Origin: Bacillota bacterium
GTDB lineage: Bacteria; Bacillota; Clostridia; Peptostreptococcales; Anaerovoracaceae
Direction: 5' to 3'
Assembly (NCBI GenBank): GCA_017626845.1
Contig: JAGAHX010000079.1
Location: 1-35,798, forward strand
Length of the DNA stretch: 35,798 nt
The position numbers and the translations under genes were made by a program. Every line of letters begins with the position of its first letter. The stretch's first letter is position 1. A model generated the notes under the pieces. It was not told the origin of the DNA. It ran no database searches and saw nothing but the letters and a program-made list of their open reading frames with translations. Positions 23,096 to 30,356 of the stretch are shown here, in pieces.

Positions 23096-23142
23096 GGGAA
23101 CGGTTCTTTTTGGTTCAAAATGATCTAAGGAGAACCGTTCCC
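23096..23142. repeat. Palindrome GGGAACGGTTCT/AGAACCGTTCCC between dpaL and the M20 gene
   Basis: Perfect 12-bp arms at 23096-23107 and 23131-23142, 23-nt loop. The core shares ACGGTTCT with the palindrome at 21839-21908, so both may come from one repeat family. Read on the minus strand it lies in the dpaL-M20 spacer and could tune read-through. Confidence 0.65.
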
Positions 23143-23152
23143 GATAGATCAA

Positions 23153-24307
23153 TTATTCAAACGAAGGGTATTTTCCGTCCCAGACGATGTCTCTGTAGTT
23201 CTTCTGATCGGTGTCGCCTTCCGTGGAGAAGCACAGGATGACGGAATTCTCGTCGATCCCCAGTTCTTCCTTGAAGGAGGCCAGATCCGCCTTTGTTAAC
23301 AGGGTCACCGCAAAGCCAGCGCCGGCCGCTCCGGATTCGCCGGAGACTACCTTGTCGTCGCCGGGCAGCGGATTGCCCAGCACGCGCATGCCCTTGGCCG
23401 CTACCCAGTCCGGCATGGAAACGGCGTAGTCCGCGTGGTCGCGGATCATCTCCCAGCCGATGGTGCAGGGTTCACCGCAGGCCAGCCCCGCCATGATGGT
23501 GGAAAGCGCACCGCCCACGGGGTGCAGCTTGCCGTCGTTCGCCTTGGAGGTCTGATAGATGCAGTCCGCAGCATCCGGCTCCACGATGACGATCTTCGGA
23601 CGGTCCTTTTCGCCGTAATAACTTGCCAGAAAACCGGTGACCGCGCCGCTCATGGCGCCTACGCCCGCCTGCAGGAACACGTGGGTGGGCTTCACAAAAC
23701 CCAGCTGACCGCAGGCTTCCAGCGCCATGGTCGTGTAGCCCTGCATGATCCAGGTCGGATACTTCGTATAGCCTTCCCAGGCCGTATCCTGCACCATGAT
23801 CCAGCCGTACTTCTCCGCCTGGGAATTGGCGAAACGCACCGCATCGTCGTAATTTAGATCGGTAATGGAGGCCTCTGCCCCGGCTTTGCGGATATTCTCC
23901 AGCCTTTCCTGAGCAGATCCGTGGGGCATATACACGACGCTCTTGTGACCCTGCTTCGCCGCAGCCCAGGCGATGCCTCTGCCGTGGTTGCCGTCGGTCG
24001 CCGTAACGAAGGTGAGCTGGCTATTGTCGCCTGCCGCTTTATGCTCTTCGATACACTTGCCGACGCAGTAAGTGCCGCCCAGAGCTTTAAAAGCGTTCAG
24101 CCCGAAGCGGTAGCTTTCATCCTTTACATAAAAACCCTTTACACCCAAGCTTTTCGCCAGGTTCTCCAGCTTTGCCAGCGGCGTCTCGCAGTATTCCGCG
24201 AAGGTGCTGTGGAACGCCTTCGCTTTTCTGGCTTCTGCTTCGGAAAACAGCGCCGTGTCGCTCAGCTGCGGGTCGTGATGGATCTTGCAGTATTTGATTT
24301 CTCCCAT
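23153..24307 (-). CDS. dpaL: Diaminopropionate ammonia-lyase
   Basis: PLP enzyme that converts 2,3-diaminopropionate to pyruvate and two ammonia. The 384 residues carry the Schiff-base lysine Lys74 in YRFGLNAFKALGGTY, the catalytic loop TATDGNHGRGIAWAA with its aspartate, VQDTAWEGYTKYPTWIMQGY with the second aspartate, and the glycine-rich GVGAMSGAVTGF phosphate loop; these match E. coli YgeX. GGAGG precedes the ATG. A TTGACA/TATAGT promoter overlaps at its start site a dyad that matches another before the divergent gntR gene, so GntR repression is likely. An M20 amidohydrolase gene follows. In E. coli ygeX also sits near an M20 peptidase and a hydantoinase gene, in a cluster linked to purine catabolism; whether that applies here is open. 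Confidence 0.93.
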   Translation of the reverse strand: MGEIKYCKIHHDPQLSDTALFSEAEARKAKAFHSTFAEYCETPLAKLENLAKSLGVKGFYVKDESYRFGLNAFKALGGTYCVGKCIEEHKAAGDNSQLTFVTATDGNHGRGIAWAAAKQGHKSVVYMPHGSAQERLENIRKAGAEASITDLNYDDAVRFANSQAEKYGWIMVQDTAWEGYTKYPTWIMQGYTTMALEACGQLGFVKPTHVFLQAGVGAMSGAVTGFLASYYGEKDRPKIVIVEPDAADCIYQTSKANDGKLHPVGGALSTIMAGLACGEPCTIGWEMIRDHADYAVSMPDWVAAKGMRVLGNPLPGDDKVVSGESGAAGAGFAVTLLTKADLASFKEELGIDENSVILCFSTEGDTDQKNYRDIVWDGKYPSFE

Positions 24308-24354
24308 ATGATCGTCCTCCGTTCGTTCTTACCGGAAAAATGGTTTCGTATTCA

Positions 24355-24377
24355 TTGCGATATATTGCATATCGCAA
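24355..24377. promoter_or_regulatory. Operator dyad at the dpaL transcription start
   Basis: TTGCGATAT (24355-24363), 5-bp spacer, ATATCGCAA (24369-24377), perfect. It contains TGCGATATATTGCA, one base from the palindrome at 24454-24467. The predicted dpaL start site (about 24375) lies inside it, so a bound repressor would block initiation. Confidence 0.7.
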
Positions 24378-24381
24378 ATAC

Positions 24382-24411
24382 ACTATAACAAGTCTTCCCT
24401 TGCATTGTCAA
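24382..24411 (-). promoter_or_regulatory. Sigma-A promoter of dpaL
   Basis: On the minus strand, -35 TTGACA (24406-24411), 18-bp spacer, -10 TATAGT (24382-24387). Confidence 0.8.
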
Positions 24412-24453
24412 CGGTTTTTCGAGCGATTTCTCAAAAACAATTCTTTCGATAAA

Positions 24454-24467
24454 TGCAATATATTGCA
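24454..24467. promoter_or_regulatory. Operator palindrome upstream of gntR
   Basis: TGCAATATATTGCA, a perfect 14-bp palindrome, 13 of 14 identical to the core of the dpaL operator. It lies in the -35 to -45 region of the gntR promoter, consistent with autoregulation. Confidence 0.65.
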
Positions 24468-24488
24468 CTTTTCAAACACAGCCGTCTC

Positions 24489-24497
24489 TGCTATAAT
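24489..24497 (+). promoter_or_regulatory. Extended -10 promoter of the gntR-mnmE operon
   Basis: TGC-TATAAT at 24489-24497, 31 bp before the gntR start; the -35 region is weak. Confidence 0.6.
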
Positions 24498-24528
24498 CAT
24501 AGCAGCAAAAACAGAAAGGAAGATTTCT

Positions 24529-25206
24529 ATGCCCATCCCTGTAAAACAGCAGGCCGAAGAGCGGCTCACCGCCAAGGCGTTGGTCTATAAAACGCTGCGA
24601 GAATGGATCGTGGACGGCACGCTGCAGCCCGGCGAACAGATCTTTGACCAGGAGATCGCCAAATATTTCTCCGTCAGCCGCACCCCCGTGCGCGAAGCCA
24701 TGCAGCTGCTGGCGGATCAGAAGCTCATCGAAATCCAGCCCGGCAAAGAAAGCCGGGTGGCAACCTTCGACTACGATGAGATCGAAAAATCCTACATTAT
24801 GTTGGCGGAACTCCACGCTCTGGCGCTGCAGTTCGCCTGGGATACGCTCACCGAGGAAGATATCCGGGAGATGGAGGGGGTCAACGAGGCGATGAAAAGC
24901 CGCCGCAACGCCGCCGATCTGCACCGGTCCCAAAGCCTGGACAAGGAATTCCACGACGTGGTGGTAAAGAAAGCCGGCAACGATTTTCTGAAGAACTTTA
25001 CGGACATCCTGGACATTCAGGTGCTCCGCATCGAAAATCTGTATTTCGAAGAGGAGAGCAACTACGAGGAATCCTGGAAGGCGCACGAGCGCATTTTAAA
25101 AGGCATCCGGGAAAAAGACCTGCAGGCCGCCTGCGCCGCCATGCGGGAAAACTGGATGCGCACGATCTCGCTCGTCCAGAGGCTGAAGGAAGGTGAACAC
25201 GCATGA
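24529..25206 (+). CDS. GntR-family regulator, FCD (FadR-like) type
   Basis: Regulator of 225 residues. Winged helix at about 15-75: ALVYKTLREWIVDGTLQPGE, IFDQEIAKYFSVSRTPVREA and LLADQKLIEIQPGK are the GntR signature. The C-terminal all-helical FCD domain (about 85-215) includes DKEFHDVVVKKAGN and AHERILKGIREKD, with Asp/His residues that usually hold a metal near the ligand. The start is the ATG with an AAAGGAAG Shine-Dalgarno; an in-frame extension back to 24340 would cross the operators and promoter and is rejected. It is divergent from dpaL, and two matching palindromes suggest it represses both directions. The ligand is probably an amino acid or organic acid. Its last bases overlap the mnmE start. 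Confidence 0.88.
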   Translation: MPIPVKQQAEERLTAKALVYKTLREWIVDGTLQPGEQIFDQEIAKYFSVSRTPVREAMQLLADQKLIEIQPGKESRVATFDYDEIEKSYIMLAELHALALQFAWDTLTEEDIREMEGVNEAMKSRRNAADLHRSQSLDKEFHDVVVKKAGNDFLKNFTDILDIQVLRIENLYFEEESNYEESWKAHERILKGIREKDLQAACAAMRENWMRTISLVQRLKEGEHA

Positions 25207-26627
25207 TGACCCAGCCAGAACGCACCATCGCCGCCATCTCCACCGCCTACGGCGAGAGCGGCATCGGCATCGTCCGCATGAGCGGCCCTTCCGCGAAAAA
25301 AATCGCCTCGAGGATATTTGTGCCTTACAGCGGGTCAAACGCGTCCCAAAATCAAAAACAGAGCCCTGCAGAGGCCTTTGTGTTCGTCCCCAGACATCTC
25401 CACTATGGCCACATCGTTGACCCGAAGACGGCCGAAACGGTCGACGAGGTCCTGTGCGTCTTTATGAAGGCGCCTCACACCTACACCGGAGAGGACCTGG
25501 TCGAGATCCAGTGCCACGGCAGCACGGCATCGCTGCGCCGCATCCTGTCGGTCTGCCTGGAGAACGGAGCGGAAATGGCGGAGCGGGGCGAATTTACGAA
25601 ACTGGCGTTCCTGAACGGCCGCATCGACCTCGCGCAAGCGGAGGCCGTGATCGACGTCATCAAAGCCAAGACCGACAAGAGTCTCGAGACCGCTGTATCC
25701 CAAATGCAGGGAAAACTGTCCGAAAAGGTGAAAGCTGTGCGGCAGCAGCTGCTGGATCTGCTGGTGCTGCTAACGGTCAACATGGATTATCCGGACGAGG
25801 ACATCGAGGTCGCAACCTACGCAAAAATAGAGGATAGCTTAACGTCGATCGAAAAGGACATTGCAGCGCTTCTGGAGAATGCGGACGAGGGCAAGATCCT
25901 GCGGGAAGGTCTCTCCGTCGCCATCGTCGGCAAGCCCAATGTCGGCAAATCTTCGCTGATGAATCTCTTCCTCGGCGAGCACCGCAGCATCGTCACGGAC
26001 ATCCCCGGTACCACCCGCGACACGATCGAGGAGCAGATCTCCCTGCGGGGCATTCCTCTGCGGCTCACCGACACCGCCGGCATCCGGGAGACGTCCGACG
26101 TCGTCGAGGCGATCGGCGTGGACCGCAGCAAAGACGCTTTCAACAAAGCGGACCTTATATTGCTGCTTTTGGACAGCAGCCGTCCCCTGTCGGAGGACGA
26201 CATTTCCTTGATGAAAGCGGCGGAAGGGAAGCCCTGCATCGCCGTTCTGAACAAGACGGACCTTGCGCCCGCCGTTACGGAAAGCGACATTACAGAATAT
26301 CTGAAAACCGCACAGATCATAAGTACATCGTTATTAAACGATGAAGGAACAGAACAGCTGAAGGACGCCATGGAGACCCTCATCACCGGCGGAAAGGTGC
26401 GTAGAGAAGAAGACATCCTCGTCTCCAACACCCGCCACATCCAGCTGCTCAAAAATGCGCTGGGCGAAGTCCGGGAAGCCCTTTCCATGACCCGTGCAGG
26501 AGAAGCCATGGACTTTCTCGAGGTCAACGCCAACGCCGCATTCCAGTACCTCGGCGAGATCACCGGCGACACCGCCTCCGGCGAGATCATCGACGAAGTA
26601 TTTGCAAGATTCTGTTTAGGAAAGTAG
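25203..26627 (+). CDS. mnmE: tRNA modification GTPase MnmE
   Basis: GTPase that works with MnmG on wobble uridine 34 and needs a one-carbon folate donor. The 474 residues contain the N-terminal tetrahydrofolate-binding domain (IAAISTAYGESGIGIVRMSG; CHGSTASLRRIL), the helical domain, an inserted G domain with G1 GKPNVGKSSL (about 243-252), G3 DTAG (about 290) and G4 NKTD (about 349), and the catalytic C-terminal FCLGK with Cys471. The start ATG overlaps the gntR stop (ATGA), so mnmE is coupled to a regulator gene instead of following jag. Two ATG codons are adjacent, so the protein may begin one residue later. Confidence 0.96.
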   Translation: MMTQPERTIAAISTAYGESGIGIVRMSGPSAKKIASRIFVPYSGSNASQNQKQSPAEAFVFVPRHLHYGHIVDPKTAETVDEVLCVFMKAPHTYTGEDLVEIQCHGSTASLRRILSVCLENGAEMAERGEFTKLAFLNGRIDLAQAEAVIDVIKAKTDKSLETAVSQMQGKLSEKVKAVRQQLLDLLVLLTVNMDYPDEDIEVATYAKIEDSLTSIEKDIAALLENADEGKILREGLSVAIVGKPNVGKSSLMNLFLGEHRSIVTDIPGTTRDTIEEQISLRGIPLRLTDTAGIRETSDVVEAIGVDRSKDAFNKADLILLLLDSSRPLSEDDISLMKAAEGKPCIAVLNKTDLAPAVTESDITEYLKTAQIISTSLLNDEGTEQLKDAMETLITGGKVRREEDILVSNTRHIQLLKNALGEVREALSMTRAGEAMDFLEVNANAAFQYLGEITGDTASGEIIDEVFARFCLGK

Positions 26628-26642
26628 AAGGAGAGTATCACC

Positions 26643-27263
26643 ATGAAAAAGCACATTTCGTATCTGTTAATCATCCTGTTATTCTGCAGTCTATTTATGG
26701 CAGCCTGCGCAGACGGATCGGAAACAGAACAGGTCCAGCCGGAGGAAACTTCATCCTTGGAACCGCAAGATGAGGGAATCGATGAAGATGCGGAGCCGCA
26801 GCAGGAAATAGACGAAAGCGAATTTACCCGGACGATCGTCGATCTCTGCGAAGAAAATGGGGTAGGCCTATCATTTTTTGAGATGGATACTGCCTTTGGC
26901 GTGTACTCCCAGGTCGAAACGCAGGGACTCCGCACAGTCTGCGATACCTTTGGCGGTGAAAGAAATGCCTCTTTTCAGATCCTTGTAGACGAATATGAGG
27001 ATGAAAGCATCGAGCAGGAAGAATTTCGTCTAATGAAACAAAGTCTGCTGGATTCCGCCAACAGCACCGAAATCGTAAAAGTATTGATGGACGATGAAAA
27101 CACGTTCGCTACACATATGGATGCCTACGGATCTGTTTCTAACCTGATGTATATGAAGGACTATGGTCCCTATATGGTGATCCTGGCAGCGATCGAAAAA
27201 GAGAATTACGACGCTGCCTATGCCATCATGGAAGAAATAGACGCCCTCATCAATGAATTATGA
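26643..27263 (+). CDS. Lipoprotein of unknown function
   Basis: Protein of 206 residues with a lipoprotein signal: KKHISYLLIILLFCSLFMAAC, with lipobox FMAAC and lipidated Cys22. An acidic, Glu/Pro/Gln-rich linker covers about 23-60. The remaining domain (about 60-206), rich in Glu, Asp and Met, is predicted mainly helical and I do not recognise it. An AAGGAGAG Shine-Dalgarno precedes it. It starts 15 nt after mnmE, and its stop overlaps the start of the glycosylase gene (ATGA), so the three genes form one operon. Location is expected to be the outer face of the cytoplasmic membrane. Confidence 0.75.
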   Translation: MKKHISYLLIILLFCSLFMAACADGSETEQVQPEETSSLEPQDEGIDEDAEPQQEIDESEFTRTIVDLCEENGVGLSFFEMDTAFGVYSQVETQGLRTVCDTFGGERNASFQILVDEYEDESIEQEEFRLMKQSLLDSANSTEIVKVLMDDENTFATHMDAYGSVSNLMYMKDYGPYMVILAAIEKENYDAAYAIMEEIDALINEL

Positions 27264-27739
27264 TACAGCATCCCATTCCGCCGCTGTATAACAGCAGCTC
27301 TGAAATTCTGATATTAGGCAGCTTTCCTTCCGTAAAATCCCGGGAAGCCATGTTTTTCTACGGCCATCCCCAGAACCGGTTCTGGAAGGTGATCGCCGGT
27401 GTTTTCGGTGATTCGGTTCCCCAAACCATCGAAGAAAAGAAACATCTTATCCTTGATCATCACCTTGCCTTATGGGACGTGATTTCCTCCTGTGAAATCG
27501 AAGGATCCTCCGATGCCAGCATCAAAAATGTTACGGCGAACGATCTGTCTCCTATCTTGCAGGCAGCATCGATCGATAAGATCCTCGTAAACGGAAAGAC
27601 AGCGGAAAAACTGTATATCCAATACATCCAGCCGAAGACGCAGTTCCCGGCCATTTGCCTTCCCTCCACCAGCCCGGCCAATGCGGCTTGGAGCCTGGAA
27701 AGGCTGATAGATGCATGGGGAAAAGTTTTAAAATCATAA
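27260..27739 (+). CDS. DNA-deoxyinosine glycosylase (UDG superfamily family 6)
   Basis: Base-excision repair enzyme of 159 residues, expected to remove hypoxanthine (deoxyinosine) arising from adenine deamination. The HDG marks are visible: LILGSFPSVKSREAMFFYGH and PQNRFWKVI near the N-terminus, and LPSTSPANA near the C-terminus. Length and both motifs fit family 6 rather than classical Ung. Its start overlaps the lipoprotein stop codon, so it is translationally coupled. A palindromic repeat that overlaps the stop codon probably terminates the operon. Confidence 0.85.
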   Translation: MIQHPIPPLYNSSSEILILGSFPSVKSREAMFFYGHPQNRFWKVIAGVFGDSVPQTIEEKKHLILDHHLALWDVISSCEIEGSSDASIKNVTANDLSPILQAASIDKILVNGKTAEKLYIQYIQPKTQFPAICLPSTSPANAAWSLERLIDAWGKVLKS

Positions 27740-27793
27740 CACAGAGGGACAGGTACTTTGTGTTCAGCACAATGTACCTGTCCCCCTTGTGTT
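27738..27793. repeat. Long hairpin repeat, AACACAGAGGGACAGGTAC type
   Basis: Left arm 27738-27756 (AACACAGAGGGACAGGTAC) pairs with right arm 27774-27793 (GTACCTGTCCCCCTTGTGTT) with one bulge, and the loop holds TTGTG/CACAA. It overlaps the glycosylase stop codon. The left half matches 12629-12655 in 23 of 27 bases. Confidence 0.75.
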
Positions 27794-27798
27794 CCATG

Positions 27799-27828
27799 AA
27801 AAAACCCGGTCCGTAGGGATCGGGTTTT
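27799..27828. terminator. Bidirectional terminator at the end of the rpmH-jag operon
   Basis: AAAACCCG (27801-27808) pairs with CGGGTTTT (27821-27828). On the minus strand TTTTTT follows the stem, 8 nt after the jag stop codon. Confidence 0.85.
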
Positions 27829-27835
27829 CAAGTGC

Positions 27836-28735
27836 TTATCTCACCGGTTCGATGATGACGCGTCTGTAAGGTTCTTCGCCTTCGCTGCGGGTCGTAACGC
27901 CCTTGCGCTGCTGCAGAGCCGTGTGAATGACCTTTCTTTCGTAAGGATTCATGGGCTCGAGCTTTACGCTGCGGCCGGATCTGGCAGCTTTGTCCGCCAA
28001 ACGGAATGCCAGCTTTTCCAGGGTCTTTTCTCTCTTTTCCCGGTAATTCTCCGCATCGATGACGACGCGGATATAGTTGTTTTTATCCTTGTTTACGACA
28101 AGGCTGGTAAGATACTGCAGAGCATCCAGCGTGGATCCGCGCTTGCCGATGATGGTGCCGGAATCTTCGCCGTCGATGTCGATGTAGACGCTGTCCGCGT
28201 TACTGGAGACCTTGATGCTTACGTTTAAGCCCATCTCCTTGACCACGTCTTCCAGGAACGTCTTGGCGGGATGTTCGGTCTGTTCCACCAGGTCTTCCGG
28301 GCGGTCGCCCAGAACTTTTACTTCCTCGAAGATGAATTCTTCTGCAGTTTCCTTCTTTTCTCTGTTCTTTTTATCCGGTTTCCGGTTTCTCTTTCTCTTG
28401 GGTCTGGAAGACTTGCGGGGCTCTTCGTCCACGCCGCACTTTTCGATAACGATCTCTAAGCCGTCTTCCTTGCGGACCTGCTTATCCGTTGTCTTGGCCG
28501 GTTTTTCCGCCTTTTCGATCTTTTCTGTTTTTTCCGGCTTTGCAGGCTTTTCCGGCTTCGGGGGCTCGATCTCTTCGACCCTTACCTTAGCCAGTCTGGA
28601 GCCGATTCCGAAGAATCCCTTGGAAGGCTGCTCCAGTACGGTCACCGTTACCTGTTCTCTCGTGAGATGCAGGTCGGCCAGGGCAAGATCGACTGCGATG
28701 TCGATGGAATCGCCCCATTTTTCCGAATATCTCAT
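27836..28735 (-). CDS. jag: Jag/KhpB RNA-binding protein
   Basis: KH-R3H RNA-binding protein of 299 residues, partner of KhpA in several Bacillota and usually next to yidC. Jag_N domain at about 1-55 (EQVTVTVLEQPSKGFFGIGS, RLAKVRV), then a long Lys/Glu/Pro-rich linker, a KH domain with GTIIGKRGSTLDALQYL, and a C-terminal R3H domain (LEPMNPYERKVIHTALQQ, RRVIIEPVR). The start is set at the ATG 11 nt after GGAGG; an in-frame TTG at 28753 is an alternative adding six residues. It ends the rpmH-rnpA-yidD-yidC-jag series and converges with the glycosylase gene. Confidence 0.92.
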   Translation of the reverse strand: MRYSEKWGDSIDIAVDLALADLHLTREQVTVTVLEQPSKGFFGIGSRLAKVRVEEIEPPKPEKPAKPEKTEKIEKAEKPAKTTDKQVRKEDGLEIVIEKCGVDEEPRKSSRPKRKRNRKPDKKNREKKETAEEFIFEEVKVLGDRPEDLVEQTEHPAKTFLEDVVKEMGLNVSIKVSSNADSVYIDIDGEDSGTIIGKRGSTLDALQYLTSLVVNKDKNNYIRVVIDAENYREKREKTLEKLAFRLADKAARSGRSVKLEPMNPYERKVIHTALQQRKGVTTRSEGEEPYRRVIIEPVR

Positions 28736-28759
28736 GCTTAACTTTGCCTCCAAAGTATG

Positions 28760-29518
28760 TTATTTTTTGCTTTTAGCCTCTTTTCTGGCTTCGTTTCTTG
28801 CCTTTTTTCTGTTCTCTTTTTCTTCTTTGATGATTTCGTCGCGGATCGCTTCTTTTTCTCTTACCTTCTTCATATAGAAGCTCTGGAAGATCATAAAGAT
28901 GTTACCGATCGCCCAGTAAAGAGCAAGACCTGCGGGGAACGAACGTCCCATCAGGAAGATGAATATGGGGAAGAAATACTTCATCATATTCGTCATAGCT
29001 CCCGTGGGATCGCCGCCGCTGGTCTGACCCATAGAACCTACCGAGTAGGTAAAGTAAGTCGAAATACCGGCGATGAGCGGAAGGATCCAGCTATCGGGCT
29101 GGCAGAGGTCCTTCACCCAAAGAAACGATTCGTGTACAGCCGCGATCATCTGGGGCGCCGTCATGTAGACCAGAGGGCTTCTTAACAGCGCAAAAAGGCC
29201 CATGATGATAGGCATCTGAATGAGCAGAGGAAGGCAACCGCTGGAAGGGCTCACGCCCTCCTCGCGATAGAGTTCCATGGTTTTCATGCTCAGGGTATCT
29301 CTGTCGTTTGCGTATTTTTCCTGGATCTCCTTCAGCTTCGGCTGAATATCCGTCATTTTCGACTGATACCGGATCTGTTTTGTGTAGAGCGGCAGGAGGA
29401 TCAATCTTACGAGCAGCGTAAGAATGATGATGGAAAGGCCGTAGTTATTGACCAGTCCATAGATCCATGCCAGCAAGGAACCTATCGGCTTTGCGAACAA
29501 TCCGATGATAAAATTCAT
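28760..29518 (-). CDS. yidC: Membrane protein insertase YidC/SpoIIIJ
   Basis: Inserts membrane proteins with or without SecYEG. The 252 residues show a first membrane segment near the N-terminus, then LTLLVRLILLPLYTKQ with the hydrophilic-groove Arg38, the cytoplasmic hairpin IQPKLKEIQEKYANDRDTL, PLLIQMPIIMGLFALLR, and FFPIFIFLMGRSFPAGLALYW before a basic C-terminal tail rich in Lys and Glu. Five membrane helices fit the Gram-positive type. No lipobox is seen in the N-terminus, unlike B. subtilis SpoIIIJ. It lies between yidD and jag as usual. Confidence 0.95.
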   Translation of the reverse strand: MNFIIGLFAKPIGSLLAWIYGLVNNYGLSIIILTLLVRLILLPLYTKQIRYQSKMTDIQPKLKEIQEKYANDRDTLSMKTMELYREEGVSPSSGCLPLLIQMPIIMGLFALLRSPLVYMTAPQMIAAVHESFLWVKDLCQPDSWILPLIAGISTYFTYSVGSMGQTSGGDPTGAMTNMMKYFFPIFIFLMGRSFPAGLALYWAIGNIFMIFQSFYMKKVREKEAIRDEIIKEEKENRKKARNEARKEAKSKK

Positions 29519-29551
29519 TGTTCCTCCATGAAAGCTTGCGGCAGTCTTTCC

Positions 29552-29764
29552 TTAGGGTACGGGATCGTAGCCCCCGGGACAGCCCGGGTGACACCTGAGC
29601 ACTCTCTTAATTCCAAGAATGCCACCTTTGAGGGCACCATATTTCTGGATCGCTTCGATCGCGTATTCAGAGCACGTAGGAATAAATCTGCACTTGCCCG
29701 GTCCCATGAGGGGGGAGATGCAGACCCTGTATACTTTGATCAGGAAGATAAAAACGTGCTTCAT
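29552..29764 (-). CDS. yidD: Membrane protein insertion efficiency factor YidD
   Basis: Small amphipathic membrane-associated protein of 70 residues that helps YidC-dependent insertion. The sequence [39 protein letters not shown] and [14 protein letters not shown] is the complete DUF37/YidD signature with its conserved cysteines. The start is the ATG overlapping the rnpA stop (ATGA), which gives the usual family length; a longer frame runs inside rnpA. It is translationally coupled to rnpA. Confidence 0.95.
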   Translation of the reverse strand: MKHVFIFLIKVYRVCISPLMGPGKCRFIPTCSEYAIEAIQKYGALKGGILGIKRVLRCHPGCPGGYDPVP

Positions 29765-30099
29765 CTTGATAGTAATCCGGTCCTTTGCAATGCGTAGCGC
29801 AGAGAATTCTCCACCTGGACGCATTTGCAATCCAATATCGTGTGCCTGGCGATGAGCAGGAAATCGTATCCTGTTGGAAGTTCCGCCTCCGTTTTACGGA
29901 AAGCTTCTCTCATTAAACGTCTTGCCCTGTTGCGGCAGACGCTGTTTCCGACCTTTTTGCTAGCCAAAAAGGCCTTTCGATTAAAAGAAAGTCCGTTCTT
30001 TCTGTAAAGAAGAACCAGATGACGGCTTCCGGTCGACTTGCCTTTTTTATAGAGTCTCGTAAAATCCTCTTGTTTTCTGAGGATACCGGGATTTTTCAT
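29761..30099 (-). CDS. rnpA: Ribonuclease P protein component
   Basis: Protein subunit that helps the RNase P RNA bind and cleave the 5' leader of pre-tRNA. Of 112 residues, the start [16 protein letters not shown], the central [20 protein letters not shown] with the RNR motif, and the following [20 protein letters not shown] are characteristic. GGAGAAAACGG precedes the ATG. It follows rpmH, with a hairpin between them, and overlaps yidD by 4 nt. Confidence 0.95.
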   Translation of the reverse strand: MKNPGILRKQEDFTRLYKKGKSTGSRHLVLLYRKNGLSFNRKAFLASKKVGNSVCRNRARRLMREAFRKTEAELPTGYDFLLIARHTILDCKCVQVENSLRYALQRTGLLSR

Positions 30100-30114
30100 C
30101 CGTTTTCTCCTTCA

Positions 30115-30140
30115 GCAAAAAGACCTGCTAAGCGGGTCTT
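30115..30140 (-). terminator. Hairpin with T-run between rpmH and rnpA (partial terminator)
   Basis: On the minus strand AAGACC (30135-30140) pairs with GGTCTT (30120-30125) with an inner GC/GC pairing and is followed by TTT. It begins in the rpmH stop codon and may let only part of transcription pass to rnpA, keeping L34 in excess. Confidence 0.6.
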
Positions 30141-30282
30141 ATGCGGTCAGTCTCTTTCTGCCTCTTAATCTTCTTCTCTTCAGAACGTTTCTGCCGTTCT
30201 TGGTAGCCATTCTCTTGCGGAAACCGTGTTCCTTGGCTCTCTGACCCTTCTTGGGCTGATAAGTCATCTTTCCCTTTGCCAT
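30139..30282 (-). CDS. rpmH: 50S ribosomal protein L34
   Basis: Very basic 47-residue ribosomal protein: [20 protein letters not shown], then [20 protein letters not shown] and GRKRLTA. The segment [27 protein letters not shown], broken here as [27 protein letters not shown], is the L34 signature. GGAGG precedes the ATG and a consensus sigma-A promoter lies upstream. It heads the rnpA-yidD-yidC-jag series. Here it follows recF on the same strand, whereas it is usually divergent from dnaA. Confidence 0.95.
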   Translation of the reverse strand: MAKGKMTYQPKKGQRAKEHGFRKRMATKNGRNVLKRRRLRGRKRLTA

Positions 30283-30326
30283 GATTCGTGTCCTCCTTTC
30301 TTCCGAATTTGCAAATACGCCTAAAT

Positions 30327-30356
30327 ATTATATGTTAAAACTGCGTATTATGTCAA
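30327..30356 (-). promoter_or_regulatory. Sigma-A promoter of rpmH-rnpA-yidD-yidC-jag
   Basis: On the minus strand, consensus -35 TTGACA (30351-30356), 18-bp spacer and consensus -10 TATAAT (30327-30332). The -35 is inside the 3' end of recF. Confidence 0.9.

Noticed and set aside
23071-23118. N-terminal extension of the M20 amidohydrolase
   Set aside because: It reads through a palindromic repeat, and the ATG at 23070 has a strong Shine-Dalgarno.
24340-24528. N-terminal extension of the GntR regulator
   Set aside because: It would put both operators and both promoters inside coding sequence; the ATG at 24529 has a Shine-Dalgarno and a normal GntR start.
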